Made by a program: the position numbers and the translations under genes. This document shows positions 52,067 through 64,000 of a stretch of DNA of 64,000 nt, in pieces. The notes beneath the pieces are model-generated. The model saw only the letters and a program-made list of their open reading frames with translations. It was not told where the DNA came from and ran no database searches. This DNA comes from Onchocerca lupi (taxonomy: Eukaryota; Nematoda; Chromadorea; Rhabditida; Onchocercidae): the NCBI GenBank assembly GCA_028564675.1, contig JAOVVO010000247.1:39792-103791 (forward strand). Reading direction: 5' to 3'. The first letter of the stretch is position 1. Each line of letters opens with the position of its first letter.

Positions 52067-52839
52067 GTAATACGATATTATACACAGTATCGTAATATAC
52101 AATAGTAAATAGTAAATGAACAATACACGATAAATAAGGAAAGGATATTAAAGAATTTTCCGTTGAAATGTCGCTTATATCGATCTGGGCTGTCGAGTTG
52201 TTGCTATAGATGCTTCTATCTTTGTCATCGTAGAACTGTAGCTGAGTCAGTGGAGCCAAAGCTATACCACTGGTGATCAATTAAAACAGGTTTTAAACGT
52301 TTTCACTAGTTTCGATTTTTGAAATTGTTAGATCTGAAAAAAAGAATTCCATAGTTATCAACCGTAGACACGATATTATGCCAGCTACAAAACAAAAGCA
52401 AGAGAATGCTGATCCAGTCATCGAATAATGGCGCAAATGCTGACCTTAATGCAATTATTGCTGATACGTTCTAAATTTATGATGATCTGAGAATTTCTTG
52501 GAAATTTGACTGTAATAGAGTCCTTCAAAATCTTCCAACTCATTAAAAAGTTTTAACGTAAGTTGAGGTGAGCATCTTGACACATAAAACCATCAACAAT
52601 ATGTTGTTGGACCAGCATCAAGACAGATCCTATTCTCCATTCTTTTGAAAAAGAACGACTGCAATAAATAGCAAATTAGTTGTGATAAGGCAGAATGCTA
52701 CACATTTAAATGATCAATAACTAAATAGATCGTAAAAGAAAAGAAAAGCGATGATTCCGGATAAATTCATGCTATTGACTATTAACATAACAATCTAGTC
52801 TAGTTTTTTTTCAACAGAGGGATGAACCTGGAAAGGTGG

Positions 52840-55800
52840 GTCTGATGGCGTTGTAAATTGAAACAACGTACACATCTAAATAGTGAACCGAATGAATTCT
52901 GGCAATTTCAATTGCCTCGCAGTTAGATACCTAAGAAAAAAAGCCTTCATTCAAGTGAAATTCTTTGAATCCTTTCTTGCTTTGCATAGTTTTTTTTACT
53001 GCGCTGCGAAATCAGAGGCATCGTTATCAAACAGTTTATATTGCAAAATCCTCTTAAAGATTAGCAGTTGCCTAGTATTTGTTAATTATTGAACAAGCTG
53101 ATAAGATAAGTTTTTGAAGTTGTAATTAAAATTATGACTTCAAAAAGAAGAATCAGATGCACTTGATCTCTTCCGTCCCATGTATTTATTACGTTTGCAT
53201 TCCTAATTCTCAAGTGCTTATTAATCTTATTTAATCACAAGTTCCTAAAAATGCCTTTTCCAAGCAGTTAATCAGCTATCCTTATTGGACCTACATAATT
53301 ATTTTAATATGTTGTCATGTGAAAATTGTGTAACAGCAAGAAATGTATCATGAAAGTTAAAAAAATGGTCAAATTTGAGATTTTTTTTACGGTAACTAGA
53401 GAGGAACTGCTTGAAAACAATTGCGGGAGGATGTATCATTTATCTTTATATTCCCTATTTTCCGGATTTTTTCATTAATTGATTTTCCGCTGCAATTGCT
53501 TTCTTCGCAGTAACTGAAGTTATTCAGGAGAGATAGAAGTACAGTATTAAGAAAATGACATATACTTTCTGCATCAGAATGAGTAGAAAAGCTAGAAACA
53601 TTATCTCTTAGAATATCAATCCTCTTTTAAAAATTCATTTTTATAAAAAACAAGAATATTAATGTTTAATTTCATGAACCTGGTCGAAAGATCCCAGTCA
53701 AAAGCTACTCGCAAAATGGATTCTTTCGGACAACAGATCATGAAACTTACCGTAAATTTCGTCACACTGTTATATTTATTTATTGCTAGTCACTTTTTTG
53801 ATATTAAACAACTTATTGAAAAATAGTTTATTTCTTTACTCAAAAGATGCGTTGAAAAAAGTAAAAGAAGAAATTTCAAGATGTGAAAAAGAAGTTTGCG
53901 AAGTATTTAAAATATCATGACATTTCATTCTAACCTATCTCACTTTTTGCTTAAAAAAATCTTGTGAACATTTTTTTTGTTGTATAGGAGAATATTTTGA
54001 GCTGAGAATATAAATATGTTCAAGAAACTCATTTAGAAAGAAATTGCTTCCAAACATCCCAAATGAACTCCTCAAACTGCTACAAAGCGTGCACATTGAA
54101 CATTTGTCTCCCATATGTTGCACAAAATTTGCAAAAATTCCGAAATTTTTGGTAAAACTTGATCCAGCAGTAAGTTCAAAAGCTGAGTCTTCAGTTCTAT
54201 TCAATTCAATTCAATTTTATCTAACTTTTTCGAAAGCTAATATTCATATTCGTGTGACAAAAATTCGATACGAATTCGCTAGTAATTATTGTGCAGAATC
54301 AATGAATTTTCAACTTACTTGACTAACACAAGAAATCAGATTTTGGATTGTTGGCTCAAAAAGTTATCCTTTTAAATATAAACAGCAGAGAAAAGCCTAT
54401 ACAAACACTTGATTTTGATGGATTTTGCAAAAAATTTAAATGAAATTGCAAAACATATTTTATGATGATAAAACAATTTTTTGGTAGTATTACTCTTCAA
54501 CATAAACAACTTATGATCAAATAGCATCACAATTAAACTAGCGAAATAAAAGAAAGAAATTGAAAAGTTAAAGAAGTAAGAAATGTGGGCTTATTTGGAC
54601 AAAAAAACTTGCTGAAGCACTGTCATGTATTTTTCCCTTTAACTTCTTTATTCATCCGAAGGGAAGGAAGTGACAGAAGGAAACAGATGGATGTAGAAAG
54701 AGAAAATCTAGGCATAAAAGACAAAGTATTTGTACCATTGTCGAGGAAATAGGTCTCGGATGTTAGCAAATTTGAGATGCGTGGAAGTATCCGCTCTATC
54801 TGAAGTTCGGAATTCAGCAATTGCAATCAGAATAGATTATAAATGAGATAGATTAGGAAGTGCATCAGATTCATTAGTTAATTAATACATCCAGTAATCT
54901 AAAATATATCAATGAAGATTTTTGTCCTCCGAGCATGCATTGAAGGTTGTTTCTTTCCTGGTTGCATTGTTTTTACGAGCAGTTGGTATTTTATAGCAGC
55001 TAAAAGCAATAACAAAAAAGGTTCCATAGGTTGTGGAAAAAAATTCCTAAAGAATTTCAATAAAAATAGACATTTACTGACAGAATATTGAAACTTAAAT
55101 TTATAAAAATACGATCATTGAAAAAATAAATTTCTTCGTGCAAGAAAAAAAATCAGTTCAGATCTTTAGAAAAATCTACAACTTAATTTCCTGCAGAAAT
55201 AAATCGAAAATATAAGTTTTGTGCTTTTAATTTAAAAAGTAAACTTGATTCGAGAAACAGAGTGCAAGCATGTCAAAGTAAGAATGTGAATATCACAAAT
55301 TCAAATACAATTTTTATTATCGCATAATCTTAATAAATCATTTTTTCTGAGTCAGAATATCAATTTCTTACCGTTTTCTTGCCTTAAATCTTTAAAAATT
55401 GAAACGCAGATTCGACTGTTTCAAATGCATACGTTTATTTTTACAGTAATCAATAAATAACAAAACGGATTTGCTATTAAATAATGAAGTTTTTACCCAC
55501 TTTATAATATTAAATCAAATTCTAAATTTGCGTTGAGCCTGTTGAATATTTTTATATTTCATCAATAGAAAATTTTCAGTCATATTGCAGTCTTATTCAA
55601 GATCATATGATTTGAGAAAATATATCTATTGCCTGTTTCGATATCCTAATCTCTGTCCTTTAATATTTGATGAGCATCTAAAAATCAGTTTTAAACTAAG
55701 AGTTTTTTGAACGAAAAACTAGAACACCAAGAAACTAAAGTTTCTGGAAAGCAATTGAAGTTTTAGCAACGTATGGCACTCGAGACTCACGCCTAAATTT

Positions 55801-56632
55801 TTCATGAAATAATTTCCGTTTGCATAGTCTTTGATGGATTTCCAGAAAAATGCCAATTTCTTTATATTTTTGAATGCATTTCTGTGGATTCCCAGATTCC
55901 TTCTGGTAAAACAGTTTAATTTTTTAGTTTGAATATTTTAATGAGTAGTTGTTATAAGCCTGAGCTTATAATAATTCATAAGTGAGAGGGAATTTCAACT
56001 AACAACCGATATTAGTTAAAGGGTCCGCTAATTTATTATAGGTTTGCATTCATAGGAAGAAGCGACATCATATCACTGTTCTTTTGAAAAATAAAATGCT
56101 TAAAATGAAAGATAACAAAACTACATGTAATTTGTTGCTATCAGTCTATCCTGGATTAGTGTTTCACAGTAATGTGTAAATTTATTGCTTTCTCAACAAT
56201 TATATTATAAGTTCTATTTATGTTTCAAAGAAGTTTTAAAAAAGAAATTTCAATCTTTGCATTGATGACATTTGTTGATCAGTTGGTATTTGAAAAAATG
56301 AGTAAAATTAGCTAATTTCTATTAATTTGCTTTCAGGATTATTTAAATAATAAAGAGAACATTCTAAAACACCATTCAATGACAAATAATCAATAGATGA
56401 ATGTCATGGATATCTTTGACAAATCTGCGGACACTTCTATCGGTTTTTCAAGTTTATGTGCCCGTTTCTGCAGGTTTGTTATATGGTGGTATTCATTTTC
56501 ATGGAGTTTTGCTCATTCAACATAGTTGTTTCGTTTCCGGATAAAGTTGACAGCGCCGTCACTTGAAAATTTCTCCAACTAGTATTACACTGATAATATC
56601 TTTATTATAACACCTTATGATCAAATAATATC
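52840..56632. other. No gene recognised
   Basis: Strongly A+T-rich. Open frames near 53935-54322 on both strands lack splice partners. I see nothing else that can be named. Confidence 0.45.
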
Positions 56633-59102
56633 ATGACCTTTCTGCTCAACTCAGACATTATCCTTAGCGCGTTTTTTGTTGTTCAGTACTGTTGTCCGGT
56701 TTTGACACAATATAGCAATTTTTTGGACCTCTTTGGCATAAATACAGGACAAAGTGGTGCGGTAAGTGGTCGCATCCCAATTGATGACATTGCCAGGTGA
56801 CAACAATTCTCTTTTAACTTATCAAATTTCTCAGTTGCAGTCTTACATAAATTAAGGATCATTTTTAAAAAAAGAAAATTAGGCTTTCAAAGCGGACATG
56901 ATTTTATCAGCTTGGCAATTTTGCTTCAATTTCATACAGAAGAATTTAATGGGAATAAATTTATTCTTGATTATAAATCAATTAACACTGATACGTAAAA
57001 TCATTTTAAGGATATGTTCAATGAAGATCGAGTCTCACTCCGTAGTTTAATTTTCTTTCACTTACTGTTATAGTGCAATATTAAATAGCACTAAATTTTT
57101 GGCAATTTTTTCATTCTTTTAGTCAGAGCTTTGCTCTTATCAATTTCATTCAAGGTTTGCAGAAAAATCCGAACAAACAGTTCAATAAAAGGTGAATCTT
57201 TCGTCACAATTACGAAGAGTTAGGATATTCCTTATTAATTTAAAAATAGCACAAAAGGCATTGCACATAGTGGCTTCAAATATTTGCGTATCCGAATTTT
57301 ATGAAATCCAACCAAAAAAAACTTTGTCAGTTTTCGGGGCATAGAAATGAAAACTTTTGCTACAGTTCAATATTTATATTTTATATTTCCCGAAAATGTT
57401 TAGTAAATTTATGATTTACATCTGCACATCAGTATTTATCAAATCTTATATTGCAGATTACGGAAACCAGTACTTCGAGTAGCGCTTCTTGATGGTATTC
57501 CAGTTGTTCCAGGTATTATTGGCAGTTTTGCGGGAGCTGGTGGTTGTTTGCCCCGTCCAATGCCACTGACCAGCCAGCATTCGCCAAGCTTATTCCAAAC
57601 TTTCCTTCGTTTCATACCTGGAGCGCAAGATTATCTTTCTGATTTGGTTAAAACGCCAGTAGTCGACTTGCATTCTTTAGTGGGAAAATATTATTGGGTA
57701 AAAGATTTGATTTAGTATGATTATTTTGATCATGAACTGAAAAACTTTTCAATAATATGTTTAGAAAAATGAAATGTAATAATTACTTCAAAATTTATCA
57801 GAATGACATCGAATTACTTTGTTATATGAAGAAGCTTGTTGTCTGTCAACTTCTTTACACTTGACAGATTAATGTTCCCGATAACAGCTTATTGTGTATC
57901 ATATCTGTCTTGCACATATCATATGACTAATTGGATGATTGGTTTTCATTTTTTTGTAGGTAATTTCAACGACTGGAGTGCATGATCGTTACTGTCCCAC
58001 TACTGAATGTTAGCCTCTACTTTTTGTTGCTAAAATATCAGTTTAAATCTGAAATTTAATAATACAAGACTGTTCATAGTTATATAGATATGTCTGTATC
58101 CTCTAATAGTCCATAATTATTTTCGCGTTTTAATTTCTTAATGAAGACAACAGCTACAGTTAGAAATGTGGCGAAAGTGGCAAAGACATCAACTTTCTTG
58201 ACGATGGATTCATTCCGCGTTAATAATCCGCATGGTGCTCCTAAAGTTGGCTTTGGCTACGGCATTATCCACGATAAAAAAGTTTACATCTACGTGCAGG
58301 AAGATCCATGTCCCTGTTTGTTCTTCATATTTCAGAGATATTTTCACCAAAAAAAATTTTTTTTTTGACCAAGTTTTATCATTGATAAAATGCTTCAATT
58401 ATATCAAAATTCGGCTGTCTTTAAATCAGTCTAGATATATTAATGACAAAAATTTATATAGGGAATTTTGACATTAGATAACTCATACTGCGATGGAATC
58501 CAATGTCCACCGATACTTACTTAATGTTCAAGTGACACAAATAATCTCAGAAAAACAGGTTTGTAAAGAAGGGTGAACTAAATTCTTTCTATAATCAGTT
58601 CATGGTATTTAATATATTTTTAAAAGCTCTCTAACAATATAACGCAGTATCCTTATGTTCAATTAGTCATTTAGTCTAATATTAAATTTCAGATCAAATC
58701 GTAATAACAGGACCAAAAAATGCTGAAACTGGACAATATGAGTATATCGTAATTACCAACTGGGCGAAATTTCCGCTGGTTGCTATGGCTCGCGATTTGA
58801 AACAGTTCAAAACTCACTACCGAAATGAGCTCATTCAGCGCTTCAAAAATGAAGGATACATTCACAAATTTTCTGAGCTAGTTTTTTTCCTCAAAATTTA
58901 TTCGATATGAAGACCATCTTCGAATATAGGCTAGGCCATGTTATACCTACAGGAGTCATTCTAGAATCATGGCCGAATCCATATTATATATTTCAGGATA
59001 ATCGGTAACTGGATGCATGAAGTTGATTGGACTGATTGCAAGCCACTAACTCCTATTGCTTTTATTTCAAACATTATCGATCGATTAATTTTTGGGCTGT
59101 GA
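56633..59102 (+). CDS. Secreted lipocalin-like (LPR-type) protein
   Basis: Exons 56633-56761 (signal peptide, donor GTAAGT), 57163-57191, 57457-57697, 57960-58008, 58154-58315, 58693-58880 and 58997-59102 (TGA); all but the last join in phase. The N-terminus is hydrophobic (FFVVQYCCPVL). A GKYYWVISTTGVHDRYCP segment gives the lipocalin G-x-W/Y-like start, then SFRVNNPHGAPKVGFGYG, EDPCPY, and ETGQYEYIVITNWAKFPLVA with ARDLKQF. These features match what I recall of nematode lipocalin-related (LPR) proteins of the extracellular apical matrix. The last exon (GNWMHEVDWTDCKP) has the expected W and C but its phase does not fit the preceding donor at 58881, so that junction is unresolved. Confidence 0.62.
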
Positions 59103-61691
59103 TAAATTATAATCTAATTTTACGTAATCTGTTGTTTAGTCGTAATTATAGAAATGAGGAAAACCAATTCTTGTAAAAACATTGCATAAATGTCTAAAAC
59201 TAAATTTTCCATCGCTGTTTTGTCAATATTTAAAATCTTCGAGCTGATTAAACTGATTTATTACCTGACCTATTATAAGGTTGTGCTTGCAGAGAATTTA
59301 AGGATTCTCAAACTCGAAGTCATGAACTGGTTGATTGTCTGAAGCGAAATTTGATTTCTTCTAATAGCTGAACAATTAATATCGAATAACAACATAAATC
59401 TTATTAATAATTTCCAGGTACCATTATTTTTTTTAATTTAGTCATTGCTGAAGAGATGTCGTGATGTTGGGGACAGGAAAGTTCAAAAATACACTTGTGA
59501 TTCTAAAAAGCATGCAACAATGGGATGGAAAGACGAATCAGACTCCCGAAATGATAGATAAAATTTAATTTCGATTTTGGAATTAAAGTGACCACAATTG
59601 CTTTTGCAGCCTTTGCTCATAAAAGTAGCACGAACTGATTCATTTTGTAATTTGATTTCCGAAAGTGCTAACCAAGCCTGAAGTGATTATTTAACATTTT
59701 TTATTGATTTTTCAACTAAGACAATTGAGACACAGAATAATGGTAGAACAATTTATTTTACATTGATTTTTAATCAATCGATTAGTATTATATACGGTTT
59801 TTGTCAAAAATTTCATCTAACGCATGTGGTATAAATCAATCAACAGCACTGTAAGACTTACATAAGTATCCATTAGTGAAAATTAAAAAAAAAGTCGCAG
59901 TTCATCGCAATCGTTCCAATCAATCAAAAGTTGCGAAGGTGTTCTTAATAAAATTTTCGAACTTATCCTTAAATGAAATATTAGATATATTATTTCATCG
60001 AACTTTGGCATTCAATGAGGAACACTCTAGAATACAAAGAAAGTAAGCAACCATTTTTCGCATAAGTGAGATGAAGATAACAATCAATAATTTCAAGATT
60101 TTGTAAAAGTACAACGAAGAACATATGTGTTCAAACATCGGCATTTTACGATAGATAGAATAAAAGTTTTCAGAAACATCACGAGCATTTTAACATAACC
60201 GGTACGATAGAATATTTGAAACAACCAAAATGTGCCGTTTAATAGATAATTCAAATAGTATGTGCAGCGGAATCAATTACCTAACTTTAGATAACATAAT
60301 GACAATTTTATTTAACAAATGTCCTAACTAAATGAGAAACTAAAATATAGTGAAGAAACAAAATCTTTAACAGCTGTTTCTAAAACTTGAAACTTTTTAA
60401 TAATTTAAATGTAGATTGATTCAATAAGCTTTTTTTCTTCTCATTTGTAAATATTTCCAGCTTATATTCTTACAAATAAATAGTATTCCTCCATTTCCCT
60501 TTTTCTGAACCCACTAGCTAACTGCAAATTAGTTAGAAGAAAAGAAAAGTATTGATCACTATTCGTTCAAGGGCTTCTAAAAAATGGGAAAATATAGTGA
60601 AATATGAAATAAGGCCCAAGTATCTTAAAACTACAACGCGCATTATCAAGCGGTTACTGGCCATCGATAGATTTCACGAATCGAATATGAAAAAAGAAAA
60701 ACTGAAAAGATTAACATTTGTCAAATAGATAAAAAAAAAGCTGCTTTAAAATTTGACTACGAGAAAACTTTTTCGCTTCAATGTAATCATCTTTGTGAAT
60801 GGGATAGGGATGATATTTCTAAAAAAAAAAAACTCATTCCGAAAAAAGCAAATTCAACAGATAGTTTATAATAGATGCAAAAGAAAGCTATTTCAAAAGA
60901 CTGAGTTCTGAATTGCGTAATTCAGTGTCACTTAGTTGTGAATGCTTATCTCTGATAGAGCTGAAGAGTCAAGATTTATGATCAAGTTGAAATCAATATT
61001 AAATATAATGCACGTTGTAAAAAGGAAAACATGAATGATAATAAACGAGAAATGTGGAGAATGAGATTATTCAACCAATTCGACAAAAAAACTGGTCAAG
61101 CGACATTGGGTCAGCAAAAATATAGGCTCCATTTACATACATACATTTATAATTAGAAAAGTGTTGATAGAAAAAACAAGCAGCACAAAATCATGATATC
61201 CAATCGCTGGCTTTGTTCATCCATCATACATTTTTTTTAAAACCATCACAAAACTCTACCCCCAATTTATAAGGAGGGAAATTTTCTTTCAATTCAACAT
61301 CATATCCACTTTATAATTAAATAAGGAAAAATTTTGTAAACTCATAAATCTCTGACCGATAAATTAGCATCAGCGATTAATATAACGCTGAAAGTGATGA
61401 ATTAATCAAGATACCATGTCGAGCGAGAATCATAATAGAAAAATTGATGTAGCGATAAATGAAATGATGAGCAAGCATGATAATCGTGATGCATATATCC
61501 GATTCACTGAGTTTACTTTTTCTGCAAACGTGATTAATGATAAATTGAAGAATTCATATGATATTGACGATGCATTAGAAGATTTAACTGGAATTAACTA
61601 ACATAAAAAAACTTTTGCTCAACTTTTAAACGGATGTGCAAAATGGAATAGGAAATTAGTTCGAATTCAACAAAACTATGGAATCCGAAAT
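59103..61691. other. Intergenic, no gene supported
   Basis: Between the convergent lipocalin-like and Ig/Fn3 genes. It holds short A-runs and one 61-codon open frame from ATG 61416 to 61601 (plus strand; acidic and amphipathic, IDDALEDLTGIN at the end). That frame has no family match or splice context and is not called. Confidence 0.45.
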
Positions 61692-63333
61692 TTACGTCTC
61701 ATTAGTGCAAAAAATAACCATTACGTAAACCAAAACAGAATGAAACGAAATTGAAGAAGTTCCCAACAAAATGAGATGACCACTGGAGCTTTTAACTTCT
61801 GTAAGGCTAAGTCGACCAAACAAACACAGATAGCTCAATTAACAGGTATTTCTGAGCCTATCCAAAAATGTGCCATGGGACTTTTTTTGACGTTTCGTGC
61901 ATAATCATTATCACAGAAACGCCTAACAGTTTTAGAGTTAAAAATTAAGATGATGTCAATGATTGCCAGCTGTCTGCAATTTTACAAATTTTTTAATGCA
62001 GAAAATGAATTTAAGCAGACCAAATCAAATGACATTTTGCAGTTGTTCATAAGTTGAAATATATACTTACTATCATTGGTTACATTATCGAGAGGCGGTA
62101 TTTTCATTGTAACATAAGATCGAGCCAAAGAGCCCCATCCTAGTGTATTTCGTGCTTTCATTTGTAATTCGTATTCTAAGCCTGGGCGTAACCATATCAA
62201 GTCTTCGCTTCGACTCCAAATATCACCATCTTGTTCTTCTGAATTAATTAGTTATACTTAACAAGTCAAGGAAAAGTCCTTGAAATTTATCGCTTTCCAT
62301 TTTGACTTAAGTAATGTTTAAGTAAGGAAAGTATGTTGAAATCACTCTATTCTCTTTCAATGTGTATGTTATTCAATGGAAAAAAGAAACGAGAAATGAA
62401 AATTCTGATATTTCGGAACCAGATTCCTGGTAGAGGGAGGAAGGGAGATTCCGGTCTGAAAATTTGAAAAATATAACCTTTGTTCGCTCTTATAGACTTA
62501 AATTGTTGCCACGTATCATCGTTGGAGAATCGATATAAGATTTGGTATTCGATGACTGGATCCACTGAATGTACGCTCCAAGAAAGTAAAGTTCCACTTG
62601 CGTTTAGATGAGGTGGTCCTGGTCGACCTATATAAATGTATATATATACACATAAATATTTCAATATTTCAACTTCCAGTTTAAAATGTCAGATAAGACA
62701 ATTTTTGTCCCCTCGTAAGATGAATTTCAAACATATCGATGAATGAACAGAAAAGAAAAAAATTGAAGATTGTTTGGATTTTGAAATAAAGTTTGATCAG
62801 ATTTCTTCACCAAAAAAGAAAAGTTTGTTTAGATTTTAGAATTTATTTTTTTGGCTACAGAAATCTGCTTGCTGCATGAAATATTTAATTGCGCATCTAC
62901 TGAATAAAAAATGATTACCACATGGGTAATTTTTTTATTCTTCCATTTTATATTTTAATGAATGGCATATTTTAGTCCACATTTCAATATTCTTAAATCC
63001 GACTGGTCACTTTCTTGGATTTGTGCACAAGTTTTTAGCAAATTGTTCATATGCCTGAACACTCTAAATGCTTCTTACTCTACAGTTTCTGAACACCAAG
63101 ACTCTAAAAACATTAGTCGCAAAATATTCAGACGAGTTATAACAAATAACATTTGCAAGAAACCAACCGCTGACATAAATGGTCTTCTGTTTTGTACCAA
63201 GATTATTCGCTACACGACATGTGTAATCACCAAAATTATCTTCCTTAATATGTTCGATTGCTAAGATAGATTCACTGTAATTATCCCGCCTGGCAGCATA
63301 TTGCATTAAACCCTTGAATCTGTCGTCCGAAAA
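61692..63333 (-). CDS. Ig/fibronectin-III cell-adhesion protein, GPI-type C-terminus (partial)
   Basis: Four in-phase exons: 63333-63168, 62627-62478, 62238-62071 and 61798-61692 (TAA). The first encodes the second half of an Ig domain (SILAIEHIKEDNFGDYTCRV, the DxGxYxC motif), then a fibronectin-III domain (RPGPPHLNASGTLLSWSV, YQILYR, and LRPGLEYELQMKARNTLGWG). A Ser-rich spacer and a hydrophobic end (ISFHSVLVYVMVIFC) with no cytosolic tail suggest GPI attachment. Ig repeats followed by one FnIII and a GPI tail recall C. elegans WRK-1 and insect Klingon, which act in axon and cell guidance; that orthology is inference. Upstream exons (signal peptide, further Ig domains) lie beyond the right edge. 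The last exon is the least certain. Confidence 0.78.
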
Positions 63334-64000
63334 CTGGAAAAAAGTATTGTAATCTCGAAGCAGAAAAATGAATCAAAAATTGAAGGAAATCAAAGCATTT
63401 GTAAAAATCAAGCTATCCACCAAGTCTTGAAAAAATAACTGTTACAAGAATCCATATGCAGCTCTACTAAGATTTAAATATTTGAAGTTTCAGTAGAGCA
63501 AACAGTACAATTGCTACAGATCTTACAATATTAAAACTAATATTTCCTCTCTCCAAACCCTTCTGCAGTTGTTTGTTCCTAATCAATAATTATAGTGAGC
63601 AAAGTATCAATCTATATTATCATAAGCAAAACATTATCTCACACTATTTTGTTTTTAATGAATTTGATCCAGAGCAAAGGTTGCTTCTGATAGCAATTAC
63701 AGCATCTGGAAGCCAATTTTTGGGAAGAGAATCAAGAGTTCATTCTCGCTATCATCCGTTGCAAATACACAGTGCACAGCTTGAATACTTGATTTTAATG
63801 ATCAGCGGTGAGTAACTTAAAAGAAAAAAGTCAGATTGCTCATCTGCTCTTCATCTGAGGAAATGACGAGCGAATACAGATTGGTTATGACAGACAGTCC
63901 CCAAACAAATACAGCAAAATCGCACATCTGCTGTTTTACTGTATCTTCTTCTTAACAGCAATGAATTTTTGATGAATGTGACAAGAAATATATATATATA

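Noticed and set aside
51981..52280. Minus-strand 99-codon frame with LTQLQFYDDKDRS
   Set aside because: Overlaps the better-spliced plus-strand candidate and has no recognisable domain.
63573..63815. Plus-strand frame ending in a GTGAGT donor, and possible antisense Ig exon
   Set aside because: Neither strand gives a recognisable domain; the Ig half-domain that should precede 63333 is not found here.

Overview
The window looks like nuclear DNA of a nematode, most likely a parasitic one of the filarial/spirurid kind. It is A+T-rich, genes are cut into small exons by GT-AG introns of roughly 60 bp to 2.5 kb, several start codons sit just after a TTTCAG/TTTGCAG acceptor as expected for spliced-leader trans-splicing, and the gene families include nematode-typical ones (astacin with ShKT repeats, an LPR-like lipocalin). 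The species call is inference. Gene models were built by eye from reading frame, splice signals and exon phase, and were then compared with remembered family features. No database search was run.

Left part (1-20.3 kb), all on the minus strand: the 5' part of an IFRD-family gene running off the left edge; a complete Pax-2/5/8 gene (paired domain plus octapeptide, seven exons); an unrecognised multi-exon gene; LSm3; RABIF/MSS4; and a MED9-like Mediator subunit. The last two appear to overlap, with the first RABIF exon lying across the MED9 stop codon in another frame.

Middle (20.5-38 kb): on the plus strand, mitochondrial ATP synthase subunit g, the ER translocon-associated protein beta (TRAP beta) and an astacin metalloprotease with three C-terminal ShKT domains. 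On the minus strand lie a cysteine-rich exon, a RAD1 (9-1-1 checkpoint clamp) gene convergent with the astacin, and, only 51 bp upstream of RAD1, a small unrecognised gene that looks like an operon partner.

Right part (38-64 kb): a G+C-richer upstream block leads into a very long plus-strand gene of about 25 exons whose N-terminal half resembles SAP130, a Sin3 corepressor subunit. One of its introns holds a perfect 75-nt palindrome. After a gene-poor stretch come a secreted lipocalin-like gene (plus strand) and the 3' end of an Ig/fibronectin-III adhesion protein with a GPI-type tail (minus strand), which continues past the right edge.

Most recognisable genes are housekeeping (splicing, transcription, ER, mitochondria, DNA damage) mixed with developmental and secreted genes. 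I saw no CRISPR array, rRNA, tRNA, intact transposon or viral element. The strongest leads for something undescribed are the overlapping MED9/RABIF cistrons, the perfect intronic palindrome, the tiny gene in front of RAD1 and the SAP130-like giant.
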